A stretch of 64,000 bases of DNA, taken from positions 62,001 through 126,000 of the forward strand of contig NZ_BAZR01000006.1 of NCBI RefSeq assembly GCF_001315105.1, given 5' to 3'. Origin of the DNA: Paenibacillus sp. JCM 10914 (lineage in GTDB: Bacteria; Bacillota; Bacilli; Paenibacillales; Paenibacillaceae). Below are positions 51,893 to 62,300 of this stretch, in pieces (positions within the stretch are counted from its first letter, which is position 1; each line of letters starts with the position of its first letter). The notes beneath the pieces were generated by a model, which searched no databases, was not told the DNA's origin, and worked only from the letters and a program-made list of their open reading frames with translations. A program made the position numbers and the translations under genes.

Positions 51893-52678
51893 ATGTATAC
51901 AATCGGACAAGTCGCTAATTTTCTTGGGGTATCAAGGGACACGTTGAAATTTTATGAGGAAAAGGAATTAGTCAAGCCTAAACAAGATGATCATAACGGA
52001 TATAGAAAATATAATCATTTTGACATCTATGATATTATGACAATCAATTTTTATAGAGAAATAGATGTTGAAATTAAGATGATCCAAGATATAAGAAAGA
52101 GCATGAGCGTGAAGGATATTGAAATACTGATAGAGGACAAAGAACAAAAAATATTGGAAGAAATAGAGCAAAAGAACCTACTATTAAAACGCATTAGATC
52201 AGTTAAGGCTGATTGCCAGAACATAAAGCAATATTTAGGTGGATATACCATAAGGGAAATGGAGCCATTAGAGGTGAAGGGGGAACTAACGAACTTTGCC
52301 TCACATGATGAATATACAATTCTGCAAAACGATACAGATCATTTAAAAAGAGCTGCTACATTAACAGGGTTAAGGAGAATAATAAGCTTCAATGAAGAGG
52401 GTGTTGTAAGAGACAGGTTTGTAGTTGTAAGTAAAGTTGAGGATGATACAGAAGGAGAAGTTCTCACTTATCCGAAGTGCATTTATATGATCATTGAAGA
52501 TGGTAGATGGTTAACCGGTGGAGAGAATATTGATGGTCAAGTAGGAGATAGCCTAAGAAGCATAGCAGCAGAAAATGAATATGAGCTCTTAGGATTAGTC
52601 TATATAAATACAGTAATTACAGTCTATGAAGATGGCCTTGAACGTGCATTTTTGGAACTTTACGCCCCGATAGCATAG
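51893..52678 (+). CDS. MerR-family transcriptional regulator with effector domain
   Basis: 261 residues from the ATG at 51893 after GGAGG. The winged helix is standard MerR: YTIGQVANFLGVSRDTLKFYEEKELVKPKQDDHNGYRKYN, followed by a long coiled coil with KEQKILEEIEQKNLLLKRI and a C-terminal GyrI-like domain that probably binds a drug-like ligand. The gene is clearly AT-richer than the polysaccharide operon before it, suggesting import. It probably controls the CPBP protease gene 105 bases downstream. Confidence 0.87.
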   Translation: MYTIGQVANFLGVSRDTLKFYEEKELVKPKQDDHNGYRKYNHFDIYDIMTINFYREIDVEIKMIQDIRKSMSVKDIEILIEDKEQKILEEIEQKNLLLKRIRSVKADCQNIKQYLGGYTIREMEPLEVKGELTNFASHDEYTILQNDTDHLKRAATLTGLRRIISFNEEGVVRDRFVVVSKVEDDTEGEVLTYPKCIYMIIEDGRWLTGGENIDGQVGDSLRSIAAENEYELLGLVYINTVITVYEDGLERAFLELYAPIA

Positions 52679-52783
52679 TAAAGAGTATTGACCTGTGTGT
52701 TACTCCTAGGTTTAAGCTGAAGGTATTAGTAAATAGGAAGAGCATTATATTGCTAAATACCTAGTTTGAAGCGAGGAGTATTT

Positions 52784-53578
52784 ATGACAAGTAAACAGAA
52801 ACTAAAAAGACCAATAGCAAGCTTTATTCTGCTAACCAACATTATTTTTTGGCCGCTGTTTCTACTTGTAGGAATAACAAGTATTTTAGGGTTACCCGCA
52901 GTAGTATTCGATATCATGTTATGCATATCATCTTGGTCATCAACCTTTGCTTTTATCATATTATTCAAAAGGATCTATCCTGAAGAAAATTTCATGCCAT
53001 TTGTAAAAGATAAATTTAAAAATAAAATAAGATTATCCGTGATTCTTACAGTAATCATGATTCAGGCTTTGGTATTTTTGATAACCTTGTTTATCATATT
53101 GTCTAAAAATAATGAAGCAGGGTCTATTTTTACAATATCCACTTTGGGGATGCTGATCTATTTCTTTATAAAAAATTTATTTGCTGGGTCACTAGGAGAA
53201 GAAATAGGCTGGAGAAGCTTTGCTCTAATTGAGCTCCAAAAGGAGCATTCACCTCTGAAGGCTTCTATTATAATAGGGTTCTGGTGGGGAATGTGGCATC
53301 TACCCATATGGTTTACTACAGGGTTTGTGGGCCTCGATTTAATCCAATATATTGTGCTTTTTATGATTTTAATCATCTCTGTTCAGATCATCATGACAGC
53401 ATTTTATAATCTAAATGAAAATTTAATCATTCCAATTATGATCCACCAGTTCTTTAATTTTTTTATTGGGATCTTAAACGGAAATGTAGTGGATTTAATC
53501 CTGTACAACGCAATATTATATTCGATAGTAGCAGTAGTACTGATTGTGCTAAATCCAAAGAAAGTATTATATCGATAG
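52784..53578 (+). CDS. CPBP-family intramembrane metalloprotease
   Basis: 264 residues from the ATG at 52784, five bases after GAGGAG. About eight membrane segments. The CPBP (Abi) motifs are present: GEEIGWRSF (EExxxR), FWWGMWHLP (FxxxH) and IMIHQFFN (HxxxN/D). Members are glutamate-type intramembrane proteases related to CAAX processing enzymes; in Gram-positives several act in bacteriocin self-immunity. The AT-rich composition matches the MerR gene. Confidence 0.9.
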   Translation: MTSKQKLKRPIASFILLTNIIFWPLFLLVGITSILGLPAVVFDIMLCISSWSSTFAFIILFKRIYPEENFMPFVKDKFKNKIRLSVILTVIMIQALVFLITLFIILSKNNEAGSIFTISTLGMLIYFFIKNLFAGSLGEEIGWRSFALIELQKEHSPLKASIIIGFWWGMWHLPIWFTTGFVGLDLIQYIVLFMILIISVQIIMTAFYNLNENLIIPIMIHQFFNFFIGILNGNVVDLILYNAILYSIVAVVLIVLNPKKVLYR

Positions 53579-53644
53579 TGAAAGAAAAGACGATGATTAT
53601 ATATTAATGCTAAGCTGTTTTTGTATAGTTGACTAAAATAACTT

Positions 53645-53670
53645 AGGGGCTGGCCAACGTCAGCTCCTTT
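53645..53670 (+). terminator. Weak terminator-like hairpin
   Basis: AGGGGCTG and CAGCTCCTT pair with G-U wobble around GCCAACGT; no strong T-run. Confidence 0.4.
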
Positions 53671-53855
53671 CGCATGTTCGCCGTTATGACTATTATGCTG
53701 AAACTTAATTCGACATTTCGCTGGGGTTTTTAGAAAGTCATACTTTGTTCATTCTTTTTATTGCCAATTTGAACGACGAAGTCCGATATAGAAGATATGC
53801 TTCGCAGTAGAGAATTACCGAATATTCACATGTGTGATATAGGAGGGGATCCTTC

Positions 53856-56800
53856 TTGGCCAAAGACTCATCACGTTACCGCTTGAAAAAGATCCATATT
53901 ATATTTCTAATTGGGTTATTATTCGTCATTCTATCCAGCTTGCGCTTGTTATGGATAGAAATGAATCCCAATACAAGACACGTAGCCATTCATAATGGGC
54001 AATTGGATTTGAGGGATTGGAATGAAGAAGATGGTGACATTCTCTTACTTGACGGGGAATGGGAGTTCTATCCTTCACAATGGCTGCTGGCTGGCAGCGG
54101 ACAGGATGTATCAGGCAAGATGGAGCCCAGGCTGATATCAGTTCCAGGAGGATGGAATGAGTATCTGAATAGTGAGCAGTCCACGTCCTATGGATTCGGG
54201 TCCTATCGCCTGCGTATTCTTGTAAATCCGGAGAGGGCCATGAATTATAGCGTTCGTATATCCAACGCACGTACTGCATCAGAAGTATATGTAAATGGTC
54301 AGTTGCTTGCAAAATCGGGTCAGGTAGCGGAAACGAAGGATGAATATACAGCGAAGAACCTGCCTTATTCTACAAGCTTCACATCAGATGACAATGGCGT
54401 TATTGAATTAGTGATTCAAGCGGCAAATTATGTGGATAGCCGGAGCGGGGGTATTGCCCGGTCCATTAAATTCGGTTCGGAAGAAGCCGTTGCGAAGGAA
54501 ATGAAACTCTCCGTTTCTATGCATACGCTGGGAGCTATCCTGTTTCTGATGCATTCAGCTTATGCGCTTATTTTATTTTTACTCGGAAATAAGGATAAGA
54601 GACTGCTTTATTTTTCTTTGCTAACCCTGTGCGTAACGCTATCGAGCGTGTTGAGTACGGACGAGAAATTGTTCCATCAATTATTCTACATTGGGAGCGA
54701 TTGGGATTTTCGGCTGTCGAACGCCGCTTTCATGATAGGATGCTATGCGTTGCTCGAATGTACGAATCATCGCGAACTTCCTTTTTGGAGGCGGGTGTAT
54801 CCGGTTTACGTGGTATCGATTTTGGGAATTGCCGGCATTACCCTGTTCTTGGCTCCGCCACAGGTGATTATGCTCTTCCCGGGTTATTTTCTACTGGGCG
54901 GCATAACAGCCGTTGTGACGATCGCGGCCATCGCAAAAAAAATAATCAGTGGTATCAAAGATCATCTGTTGCTTCTCTTCTCTATGCTGGCGCTGGTCCA
55001 TCATTTCCTTTGGGCGTTAATCTTGCGTGAAAGCGCTCTGAGCGTAGCCCACTATCCATTTGATCTGGTTATTTCGATGGGATGCTTGGCCGCCGTATGG
55101 TTTAAAGGTTATTTCAACATGCATGCGAATACCAAAGAGGTTGCCGCGACTCTGCAAAGAATGAATGACCATAAGGACCAATTCTTGGCGAACACCTCCC
55201 ATGAATTCAAAAATCCGCTCCACAGCATGCTGAATATGTCACAATCCGTATTGAAGCGGGATCGGCATATGTTACAGGAGAGAAGCATTAAAGAGCTGGA
55301 AACGATACTATCTGTAGGCCGACGGTTGACATTAATATTAAACGATTTAATTGACGTGATGAGCTTACGGGAAGGCAATCCGCGTCTACAGAAACAAGTC
55401 ATATCCATTCAGCCTATCGTGACGGGAGTCATTGATATGCTGCAATTTAATGCAGAAGTGAAGTCTGTTACGATTGCAAATCAAATTCCTGGAGATTTCC
55501 CACCAGTCATCGCAGACGAGAATCGGGTGATTCAGATCGTGTTCAATCTGCTTCATAATGCTGTGAAATATACGAATGAAGGGACCATTTCGATTCAAGC
55601 TCTGGCAAAGGACGGAAGAGCGTATATTGTTATCACAGATACCGGAATCGGCATGGATGAGGACTTGCTAGAGCGCATTTTCCGTCCGTATGAGCAAGCC
55701 AGCGCGAGGGAGACGATGATTGAAGGCGGATTTGGGTTAGGTTTAAGCATTAGCAAGCAATTGATTGAGCTTCATCAAGGTGAGTTGGAGGTGTCCTCTG
55801 GTATAGGGGAAGGCTCACAGTTTACATTTTCATTGCAATTAGCGGGTCTGAATGCCGAGGAAGAGTCTGCTGTTCCTCACTTCGTTGAACCCTTGGCCTT
55901 GCAATCTGAATCGATTCAGGAAGAGGCGACAATCGGATTGGAGAAGATCCCGCCTGCTGTGAAACAAAAAACATTAACTGAAATGAGTCGGGATCGTCCG
56001 CTCCTCTTAATTGTTGATGATGACCCTGTCAACCTTCAAGTGCTTGAAGCCATACTGCCACCCGACGAATATGATGCAACGATGGTAACGAGCGGGAAAG
56101 AAGCGTTGGCTATACTGGACGCTAAGGAATGGGATCTCGTTATTACTGATATCATGATGCCTCAGATGTCGGGTTATGAGCTGACACGAAGGATTCGTGA
56201 GCGGTATACACTTACCGAGCTCCCGATGCTGCTCCTTACTGCAAGAAGCCAACCGAAAGATATTCAAAGCGGCTTTCTAGCAGGGGCAAACGATTATGTA
56301 ACCAAGCCGGTAGAAGCCATAGAAATAAGATCGAGGATAGAGGCGCTAACAACGATCAAACAAACGATTCAGGAACAACTGCAAATAGAAGCCTCATGGT
56401 TGCAGGCGCAAATCCAGCCCCATTTTTTATTTAATGCATTAAATGCGGTTACAGCTTTAAGTGACATCAATACGGACAAGATGCGTAATTTGCTGGATGA
56501 GTTCAGCGAATTCTTGAGACATAAATTTAAATTTCAAAACATGGGGATGCTTGTTCCGATCGAAGAGGAGCTTAGCTTGGTGCGTTCCTATCTATATATT
56601 GAGAAAGTTCGGTTTGAAGAAAGGTTGCAGGTAGTCTGGGAGACGGATGACTACAAGGAAATCAAAGTCCCATTCCTGTCCATCCAGCCTTTAGTTGAGA
56701 ATGCGATAAGACATGGCATTATGCAGCGAACGCGTGGGGGTAAGATTCTAATTCGGATATCTGTCCAAGAAACGCATGCAGAGATCACCGTGGAAGACGA

Positions 56801-56978
56801 TGGAATCGGAATGGACGAAGTTCAATTGCAGCGAATACTGGAAAGAAAATCAGATAGCAGATCAGGGGTAGGATTAATTAATACGGATCAGCGATTGAAG
56901 CGACAATTCGGAACAGGGCTTCATATCAAAAGTACGTTAGGTATAGGGACAACGGTAACTTTTTATGTTCGCTTTTAG
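53856..56978 (+). CDS. Large hybrid sensor histidine kinase with two kinase modules
   Basis: 1040 residues from TTG after AGGAGGGG. Order: one N-terminal membrane segment, a galactose-binding-like extracytoplasmic domain (LDGEWEFYPSQW, SYRLRILVN), seven membrane segments (about 215-420), a HisKA domain with His in NTSHEFKNPLHSML (about residue 449), HATPase (NLLHNAVKYT, DTGIGM, GGFGLGLSISKQL), a receiver domain (LLIVDDDPVN, LVITDIMMPQMSGYE), then a second, YesM/LytS-type kinase half with QIQPHFLFNALNAV (about residue 852) and another HATPase (VENAIRHGIM, DDGIGM). It probably phosphorylates the response regulator encoded downstream at 57407 and senses an envelope or carbohydrate signal. Confidence 0.92.
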   Translation: MAKDSSRYRLKKIHIIFLIGLLFVILSSLRLLWIEMNPNTRHVAIHNGQLDLRDWNEEDGDILLLDGEWEFYPSQWLLAGSGQDVSGKMEPRLISVPGGWNEYLNSEQSTSYGFGSYRLRILVNPERAMNYSVRISNARTASEVYVNGQLLAKSGQVAETKDEYTAKNLPYSTSFTSDDNGVIELVIQAANYVDSRSGGIARSIKFGSEEAVAKEMKLSVSMHTLGAILFLMHSAYALILFLLGNKDKRLLYFSLLTLCVTLSSVLSTDEKLFHQLFYIGSDWDFRLSNAAFMIGCYALLECTNHRELPFWRRVYPVYVVSILGIAGITLFLAPPQVIMLFPGYFLLGGITAVVTIAAIAKKIISGIKDHLLLLFSMLALVHHFLWALILRESALSVAHYPFDLVISMGCLAAVWFKGYFNMHANTKEVAATLQRMNDHKDQFLANTSHEFKNPLHSMLNMSQSVLKRDRHMLQERSIKELETILSVGRRLTLILNDLIDVMSLREGNPRLQKQVISIQPIVTGVIDMLQFNAEVKSVTIANQIPGDFPPVIADENRVIQIVFNLLHNAVKYTNEGTISIQALAKDGRAYIVITDTGIGMDEDLLERIFRPYEQASARETMIEGGFGLGLSISKQLIELHQGELEVSSGIGEGSQFTFSLQLAGLNAEEESAVPHFVEPLALQSESIQEEATIGLEKIPPAVKQKTLTEMSRDRPLLLIVDDDPVNLQVLEAILPPDEYDATMVTSGKEALAILDAKEWDLVITDIMMPQMSGYELTRRIRERYTLTELPMLLLTARSQPKDIQSGFLAGANDYVTKPVEAIEIRSRIEALTTIKQTIQEQLQIEASWLQAQIQPHFLFNALNAVTALSDINTDKMRNLLDEFSEFLRHKFKFQNMGMLVPIEEELSLVRSYLYIEKVRFEERLQVVWETDDYKEIKVPFLSIQPLVENAIRHGIMQRTRGGKILIRISVQETHAEITVEDDGIGMDEVQLQRILERKSDSRSGVGLINTDQRLKRQFGTGLHIKSTLGIGTTVTFYVRF

Positions 56979-57079
56979 ATGAATACCTAGAGTACCCTAT
57001 GACCATGAAGTAATGGGAACATTCAGAATATATTCAGCGGATCGTGCTTATATAGAAGAAAAGTTATTTGGTGATATGA

Positions 57080-57340
57080 ATGAATCTATCCGAAATTCAA
57101 CAGCAGGCTCTGGATCAGGCTGAGAAACATGGAGGTAGGCTGATCCGTTGGAAACAAGCGAAATTTTGGACATATGAAGCGGCCATAGTCAACAGCCAGC
57201 AGTTTCGGCATGCTTCGGAATTGGAATGGTGTTGCACAACGAATACTATATTTGCATTGGTCCGACGCGGCTATATGGTGATGGATGATTGGGGGAGCTG
57301 CTCGCTGGTTCCGCGTAAGACAGATGACGGAGAGCTTTGA
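57080..57340 (+). CDS. Small protein of unknown function
   Basis: 86 residues, soluble, with several Trp residues and a Cys-Cys pair (ELEWCCTTNTIFALVRRGYMVMDDWGS). Weak ribosome site (GGTGAT). No family recognised. It lies between the hybrid kinase and the response regulator and may be part of the same transcript. Confidence 0.6.
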   Translation: MNLSEIQQQALDQAEKHGGRLIRWKQAKFWTYEAAIVNSQQFRHASELEWCCTTNTIFALVRRGYMVMDDWGSCSLVPRKTDDGEL

Positions 57341-57406
57341 TATAGGGCATATTGTAATCCCTCATCTGTAAGACGGCAGGGAGAGCACAGAAGGGGGAGA
57401 GAGACC

Positions 57407-59200
57407 TTGAGGGTTTGGCTCATCGATGATGAAATGCTGGCTTTAAGCAAATTGAAAAAAATGTTGTTACAATGCGAGGGCTCTGCTGAACTGGAATGGA
57501 TTGGTGAATATCAGAATCCTTACGATGCATTGGCAGCAGCCCGGCTGGAAGCGCCGGATGTCGTGTTCTTGGATATCCAGATGCCGGAGCTGACCGGCTT
57601 TGAATTGGCGGAAAAGTTGTGGGAGCTACACCCTCAGCTTCACATTGTCTTTGTGACCGCGTACCACGAATATGCAATCAAGGCGTTTGAGGTCAACGCA
57701 TTAGATTATCTGCTAAAGCCTGTGCTCTCTTCAAGATTAGCCGTTACCTGGGACAGAATTGTCCGGGCTACGCCGCTGAAGCCACGCTTGGTAAGCGGAA
57801 CCGCAGATGAGCACACAACCCTCTGCTGCTTACAGTCTCTGCATTATAGGGATAAGCATGGGCAAACCAACTATTTTCCCTGGAAGACGTTAAAGGCCCC
57901 CGAACTGTTCGCTTATCTTATATATTACCGAGAAAAAATGGTAAGTAAGCAAGCCCTCATGGATTTGCTATGGCCCGACCAGGAGCCTAAAAAAGCGGCA
58001 ACTCAGCTCCATACGGCGATATACCAGATCCGTAGCATGATTAGAGCTTGTGGGCTTGACGGACAGATTCATTATCATGACGACGGTTATCGGCTGGAGC
58101 TGCAGGTCAAGCTGGATGTGGAGAAGTGGGAAGATCGACTGAGAAATGCGCCAGGGATATCCCCTGACACGCTTCCACTGCACCAGTCTATCATGGATAT
58201 GTATACGGGTGATTTCCTGGCAGATCACCGATATGTCTGGGCAGAGCCTGAGCAGGAACGAATCCGCTTGTTATGGCTCGAACATGCCAAGTCCATGGCA
58301 GCCTGTCATATCATGCTCGATCAATATTCGGAGTCGGTGAGAATTTACCAGCAGGCCATCGAAAAACTGCCCTATTTGGAGGATGGTTATGTCGAATTAA
58401 TGCAGCTCTATGCTTCAATGCATCATCATTCGGAAGTCAGAAAATTATTTCAGCAAATGAGAGCCGTATTGCTTGGCGAATATGAGATCCCTCTATCTGA
58501 GCACATCGTCCGATGGTACAGGGAATGGAGGAGTCATTGGAAGTCCTGGAACTGGAAAGGGGGTGATGTCATGATCAAGCGAGTATTACCAATTATATTG
58601 TTGATTGTAGGCATGATCATGCTCTTTTACCCTAAACTCACTGAGATGTATGAGCAAGGGCAGCAGCAGAAGCTGACCCTTGAATGGCAGGACAGTCTTG
58701 CACGGATCAGCGTTGTGGATGACCTCATGCCGACAGATGTCACAGAACAAGTTGAGGACGTTGTCGCTGAGGTGGAGCTACCGGAACAAAGGCCGCTTCA
58801 ATCAGGTGAGATCGAAGCGATGCTTATCATACCCCAAATCAATCTGGAGCTGCCTGTACTGCATGGGGCAACGAATAACAATCTGAAAACGTCTTTGGCC
58901 AGTATTGAGCATACAGGGAGACCTGGGGAAATGGGGAATTATGCGATCGCCGGCCACCGCAATCGAACCTTTGGTAGAAATTTTAATCGATTGGATGAGC
59001 TTAGCGTGGGCGATTCCATTGAGGTGAATACAGGTTCTGACATATTTCAATACGAAGTAACGGATAAGCAGATCGTAAAGCCGGAGGAAGTATGGGTGCT
59101 GGAAAGTGACGGCGAGAACAAGGAAATCACGTTAGTGACCTGCCACCCCATGGTCAATCCAACGCATCGACTGATCATAAAAGGAAGAATTCTTTCTTGA
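57407..59200 (+). CDS. Response regulator (REC, winged helix, BTAD) joined in frame to a class D sortase
   Basis: 597 residues in one frame after AAGGGGGAGAG. Residues 1-120: receiver (WLIDDEM, VVFLDIQMPELTG with the phospho-Asp near 54, YLLKP). Residues 145-235: SARP/OmpR-like winged helix. Residues 240-380: bacterial transcriptional activation (BTAD) domain. At 58571 an ATG (MIKRVLPIILLIVGMIMLFY) with AAGGGGG upstream starts a typical sortase: membrane anchor, AIAGHRN (His) and ITLVTCHPM (TLxTC catalytic Cys), ending at 59200. One G less in the GGGGG run at 58559-58563 would give the regulator a stop (TGA) overlapping this ATG, so the fusion may come from an extra base. The sortase would anchor the adhesin encoded next. 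Confidence 0.87.
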   Translation: MRVWLIDDEMLALSKLKKMLLQCEGSAELEWIGEYQNPYDALAAARLEAPDVVFLDIQMPELTGFELAEKLWELHPQLHIVFVTAYHEYAIKAFEVNALDYLLKPVLSSRLAVTWDRIVRATPLKPRLVSGTADEHTTLCCLQSLHYRDKHGQTNYFPWKTLKAPELFAYLIYYREKMVSKQALMDLLWPDQEPKKAATQLHTAIYQIRSMIRACGLDGQIHYHDDGYRLELQVKLDVEKWEDRLRNAPGISPDTLPLHQSIMDMYTGDFLADHRYVWAEPEQERIRLLWLEHAKSMAACHIMLDQYSESVRIYQQAIEKLPYLEDGYVELMQLYASMHHHSEVRKLFQQMRAVLLGEYEIPLSEHIVRWYREWRSHWKSWNWKGGDVMIKRVLPIILLIVGMIMLFYPKLTEMYEQGQQQKLTLEWQDSLARISVVDDLMPTDVTEQVEDVVAEVELPEQRPLQSGEIEAMLIIPQINLELPVLHGATNNNLKTSLASIEHTGRPGEMGNYAIAGHRNRTFGRNFNRLDELSVGDSIEVNTGSDIFQYEVTDKQIVKPEEVWVLESDGENKEITLVTCHPMVNPTHRLIIKGRILS

Positions 59201-59218
59201 TATTTTCCATTTATATTG

Positions 59219-59260
59219 AATAGACCAACCGTGGACAGCGGGCAGGTCTATTATTTTTTT
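59219..59260 (+). terminator. Rho-independent terminator after the sortase
   Basis: AATAGACC and GGTCTATT form an 8-bp stem, followed by a run of T (ATTTTTTT). Confidence 0.75.
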
Positions 59261-59365
59261 GTAGGAAGCTATGAGCGATTACGCATTCAGAAAATATTCA
59301 GACCACTGCGATATAGTGGGAGAGGCGTGCCTGGCAAGGCATGGCGAAATGAATGAAAGAGGTGA

Positions 59366-62300
59366 ATGCGTAATGCGAAGGAAGTTTTGGCGACAGCTTC
59401 CATGTTATTGGCGATGTTGCTGTTGCTAAATCTGTTGTTCCCCCACGGATGGGCCAGTGCAGATACCGATATGGATGCTCCGTTAAATACATCGGGGCAG
59501 GGAAGTCTCATCACGCAAAACATCATCACCGGCATCATGATTACAGATAAAGACGGCACGGATATTTCGGAAGATGATGTGCGATTGGAACAGGGAGCAC
59601 GTGTAAGAATCGATCTAGGCTGGGAGTTGCCTCTCAATCATGGCTACAAGGAGGGGGCAATCTTTGCGTTCAGCCTTCCAGATAAGTTCAAAGTGGATCG
59701 GGTCCTGGAAGGAGATCTGGAAGGCGGTGTAGGAACGTATGTCGTAACGCCGGAAGGTGAAGTGACGTTTACGTTCAGTAAGGAAATTGAAGACAATGAG
59801 CAATGGACCGGCAATTTCTACGTACAGAGGGAATTTGACGAACGTAAATTTTCGGGCGGAACCCGGCAAGAGATCGTGTTTGATCTCCAAGGCGATTTGA
59901 TCACGATTCCGGTTCATTTCAAGAACAAGCATGCTAGCGAAATCGATAAAACAGGAACGCTAGACAAGCCGATGAACCCGAACCACATCAAATGGACGGT
60001 GGATTTCAACAAAGGTGAGCGGGTGATTGAGAACGCCGTGTTTAAAGACACGCTGCCTCCAGGCCTGGAATTGGATGAAGATTCAATTCAGGTATACGAA
60101 CTAGAGGTACAACTGGACGGAAGCGTTCAGTTAAAGGGGCAGCTTACCGAGGGATCCGAGTATAGCAAGCTTCTGAATGCAGACGGATTCCAGTTGGAAT
60201 TCGGCGGAACGATTAACCATGCTTACCGTGTCGAGTATTCCACACGGATCATGGATCCCAAGGATGATACATTCATCAACAGCGTGGAAGTGACAGGTTC
60301 CAATCTGTCGGATTCGTTGAAGGAAACGGCCAATGTGGAAGTGATATACAGCAAGCCGCTGGAGAAGAAATCGACGGGATATGAAGCTAACTCCCAGACG
60401 ATTTCATGGGCCATTCAATATAACTATAACGAACAGCGGATCGAACAGGACCAAGCATGGATCGAGGATGAATTCGACACCAGCATCCAGGAACTGGTCG
60501 ACAGCTCGTTCACCGTATACAAAATGAGGATTGAAGATAACGGAAGTGCAAGTGAGACAGGCGAAGTCCTTGGCAGAGATACGGATTATACGGTATCGAA
60601 GACGCCAACGGGATTCAAGCTGCAGTTCGAAGAGGACATCGACTCTGCCTATGAGATTCGATATCAAACGAAAGCCTCGGTCCGGGTACATGATAACGAC
60701 AGGGTGGACAACACGGTTAGAATGCCGGACGGGACGGAAGCTACCGCGGGCCGGGACATCAGGCAGGTCATTTTCTGGAAGACCTATACGGGAATTAACT
60801 ATGCCGACAAGACCATCGATTGGAAGCTAAGTCTCAACGATGACGAGAAGTCGATGACCGGCGTGGTGATCACGGATAGCTATGCGGGTGAGCATATGGA
60901 GCTTGTCGCTGGAAGCCTGGCCATAACCGATGGACAGAGTGGACGCCAGTTGAGCGAGGGCTCTGATTACCGGCTCGAGCCCGATCCTGACTATGGTTCC
61001 GGCTTCAAGATTACGTTTATTCAAGATATCTCTACGAGTCATGTGATTACATATGCCACGACATTTGATCCGACGGCCGGTTCTAAGCCATCATACCGCA
61101 ACACGACCGGCTTGGCCTGGAACGAAGGCACGCCGATCGGGCTGCCAGCCGTTTCGGCGCCGATGGATGCTTATACCACAGGCAATGGAACCAAGACCGG
61201 CGCATATGACGCGACAACCAAAGAGATTTCTTGGACATTGATTGTGAACTATAACCTTTATGAAATCGATCAACCCATCGTGCGTGACTTCTATACGGGA
61301 CCTCAGAAATTTGTAGAGGATTCCTTCGTAGTACAACCGTTGGAATTGACAGGTAACGCAAACGGAGTATCTCCGATCGGATTGCCGCTCGCTGAGGGAA
61401 CCGATTATGCGTTCCGCTCGCTTACGGAGAACGGCAAGGATGGTTTTGAATTGACGTTTGCTGGCCCGATCAATTCTCCGTACCAGATCACGTACAGAAC
61501 GAGCCTGGATCAACTTCCGGTCGCTGAAGAGTACCGCAATGAGGCTGAGATGCATGATGCGGCGAATCCAGGGGCCAAATTGTTCGACAAATCAGCGACG
61601 GTTCGTCCCCGATATGGTGGGGAGTTTATCCAGAAGAGCGGCCGTCAAGGGGCTGGAGCGGATCAGGAGTTCGCTTATTGGAGCATTGGAATTAACCGCG
61701 GTCAGTCTTACGTTGAAGAAGCGATCGTGGAAGATACCTTGTCCTCGAATCAAATATTGATTCCGGATTCATTCCGACTTTATCGAACGATCGTGGCGAA
61801 GAACGGGGCGTTGACCCAAGGCGCACTTGTTGATGAAGCCGAGTATAGCTTGGAGATTGAGGGTAATGCGTTTACCCTGAAGTTCCATAATTCGATTGAA
61901 GAAGCCTATATGCTGGAATACAGCTCATTTATCAATGCGGATGACGGAGAATCGGTCAGCAATGATATCTCATTTGCCGGCCAGTCTGTGGGTGCCATTC
62001 AAGAAGGCCAGGAGGAAACCATCCGGATAAGCTTCTCCGAAGCCGGCGGCGGAGCGCATACGCCTGGAAAAGGCAACTTGACGGTGAAGAAGATCGATGC
62101 AGCGAACGGGACACCACTGGCTGGTGCGAAGTTCGGACTGTATGACAGAACCGGAAACACGTTGCTGCAGATCTTGGAAACCGATGAACAGGGAGAAGTT
62201 ATTTTTGAAGATTATAGTTATCGTGAATATATTCTGAAGGAATTGGAAGCTCCGGCCGGGTACCTTATCGATGACGAATACCGAGATGGTCACAAATTTG

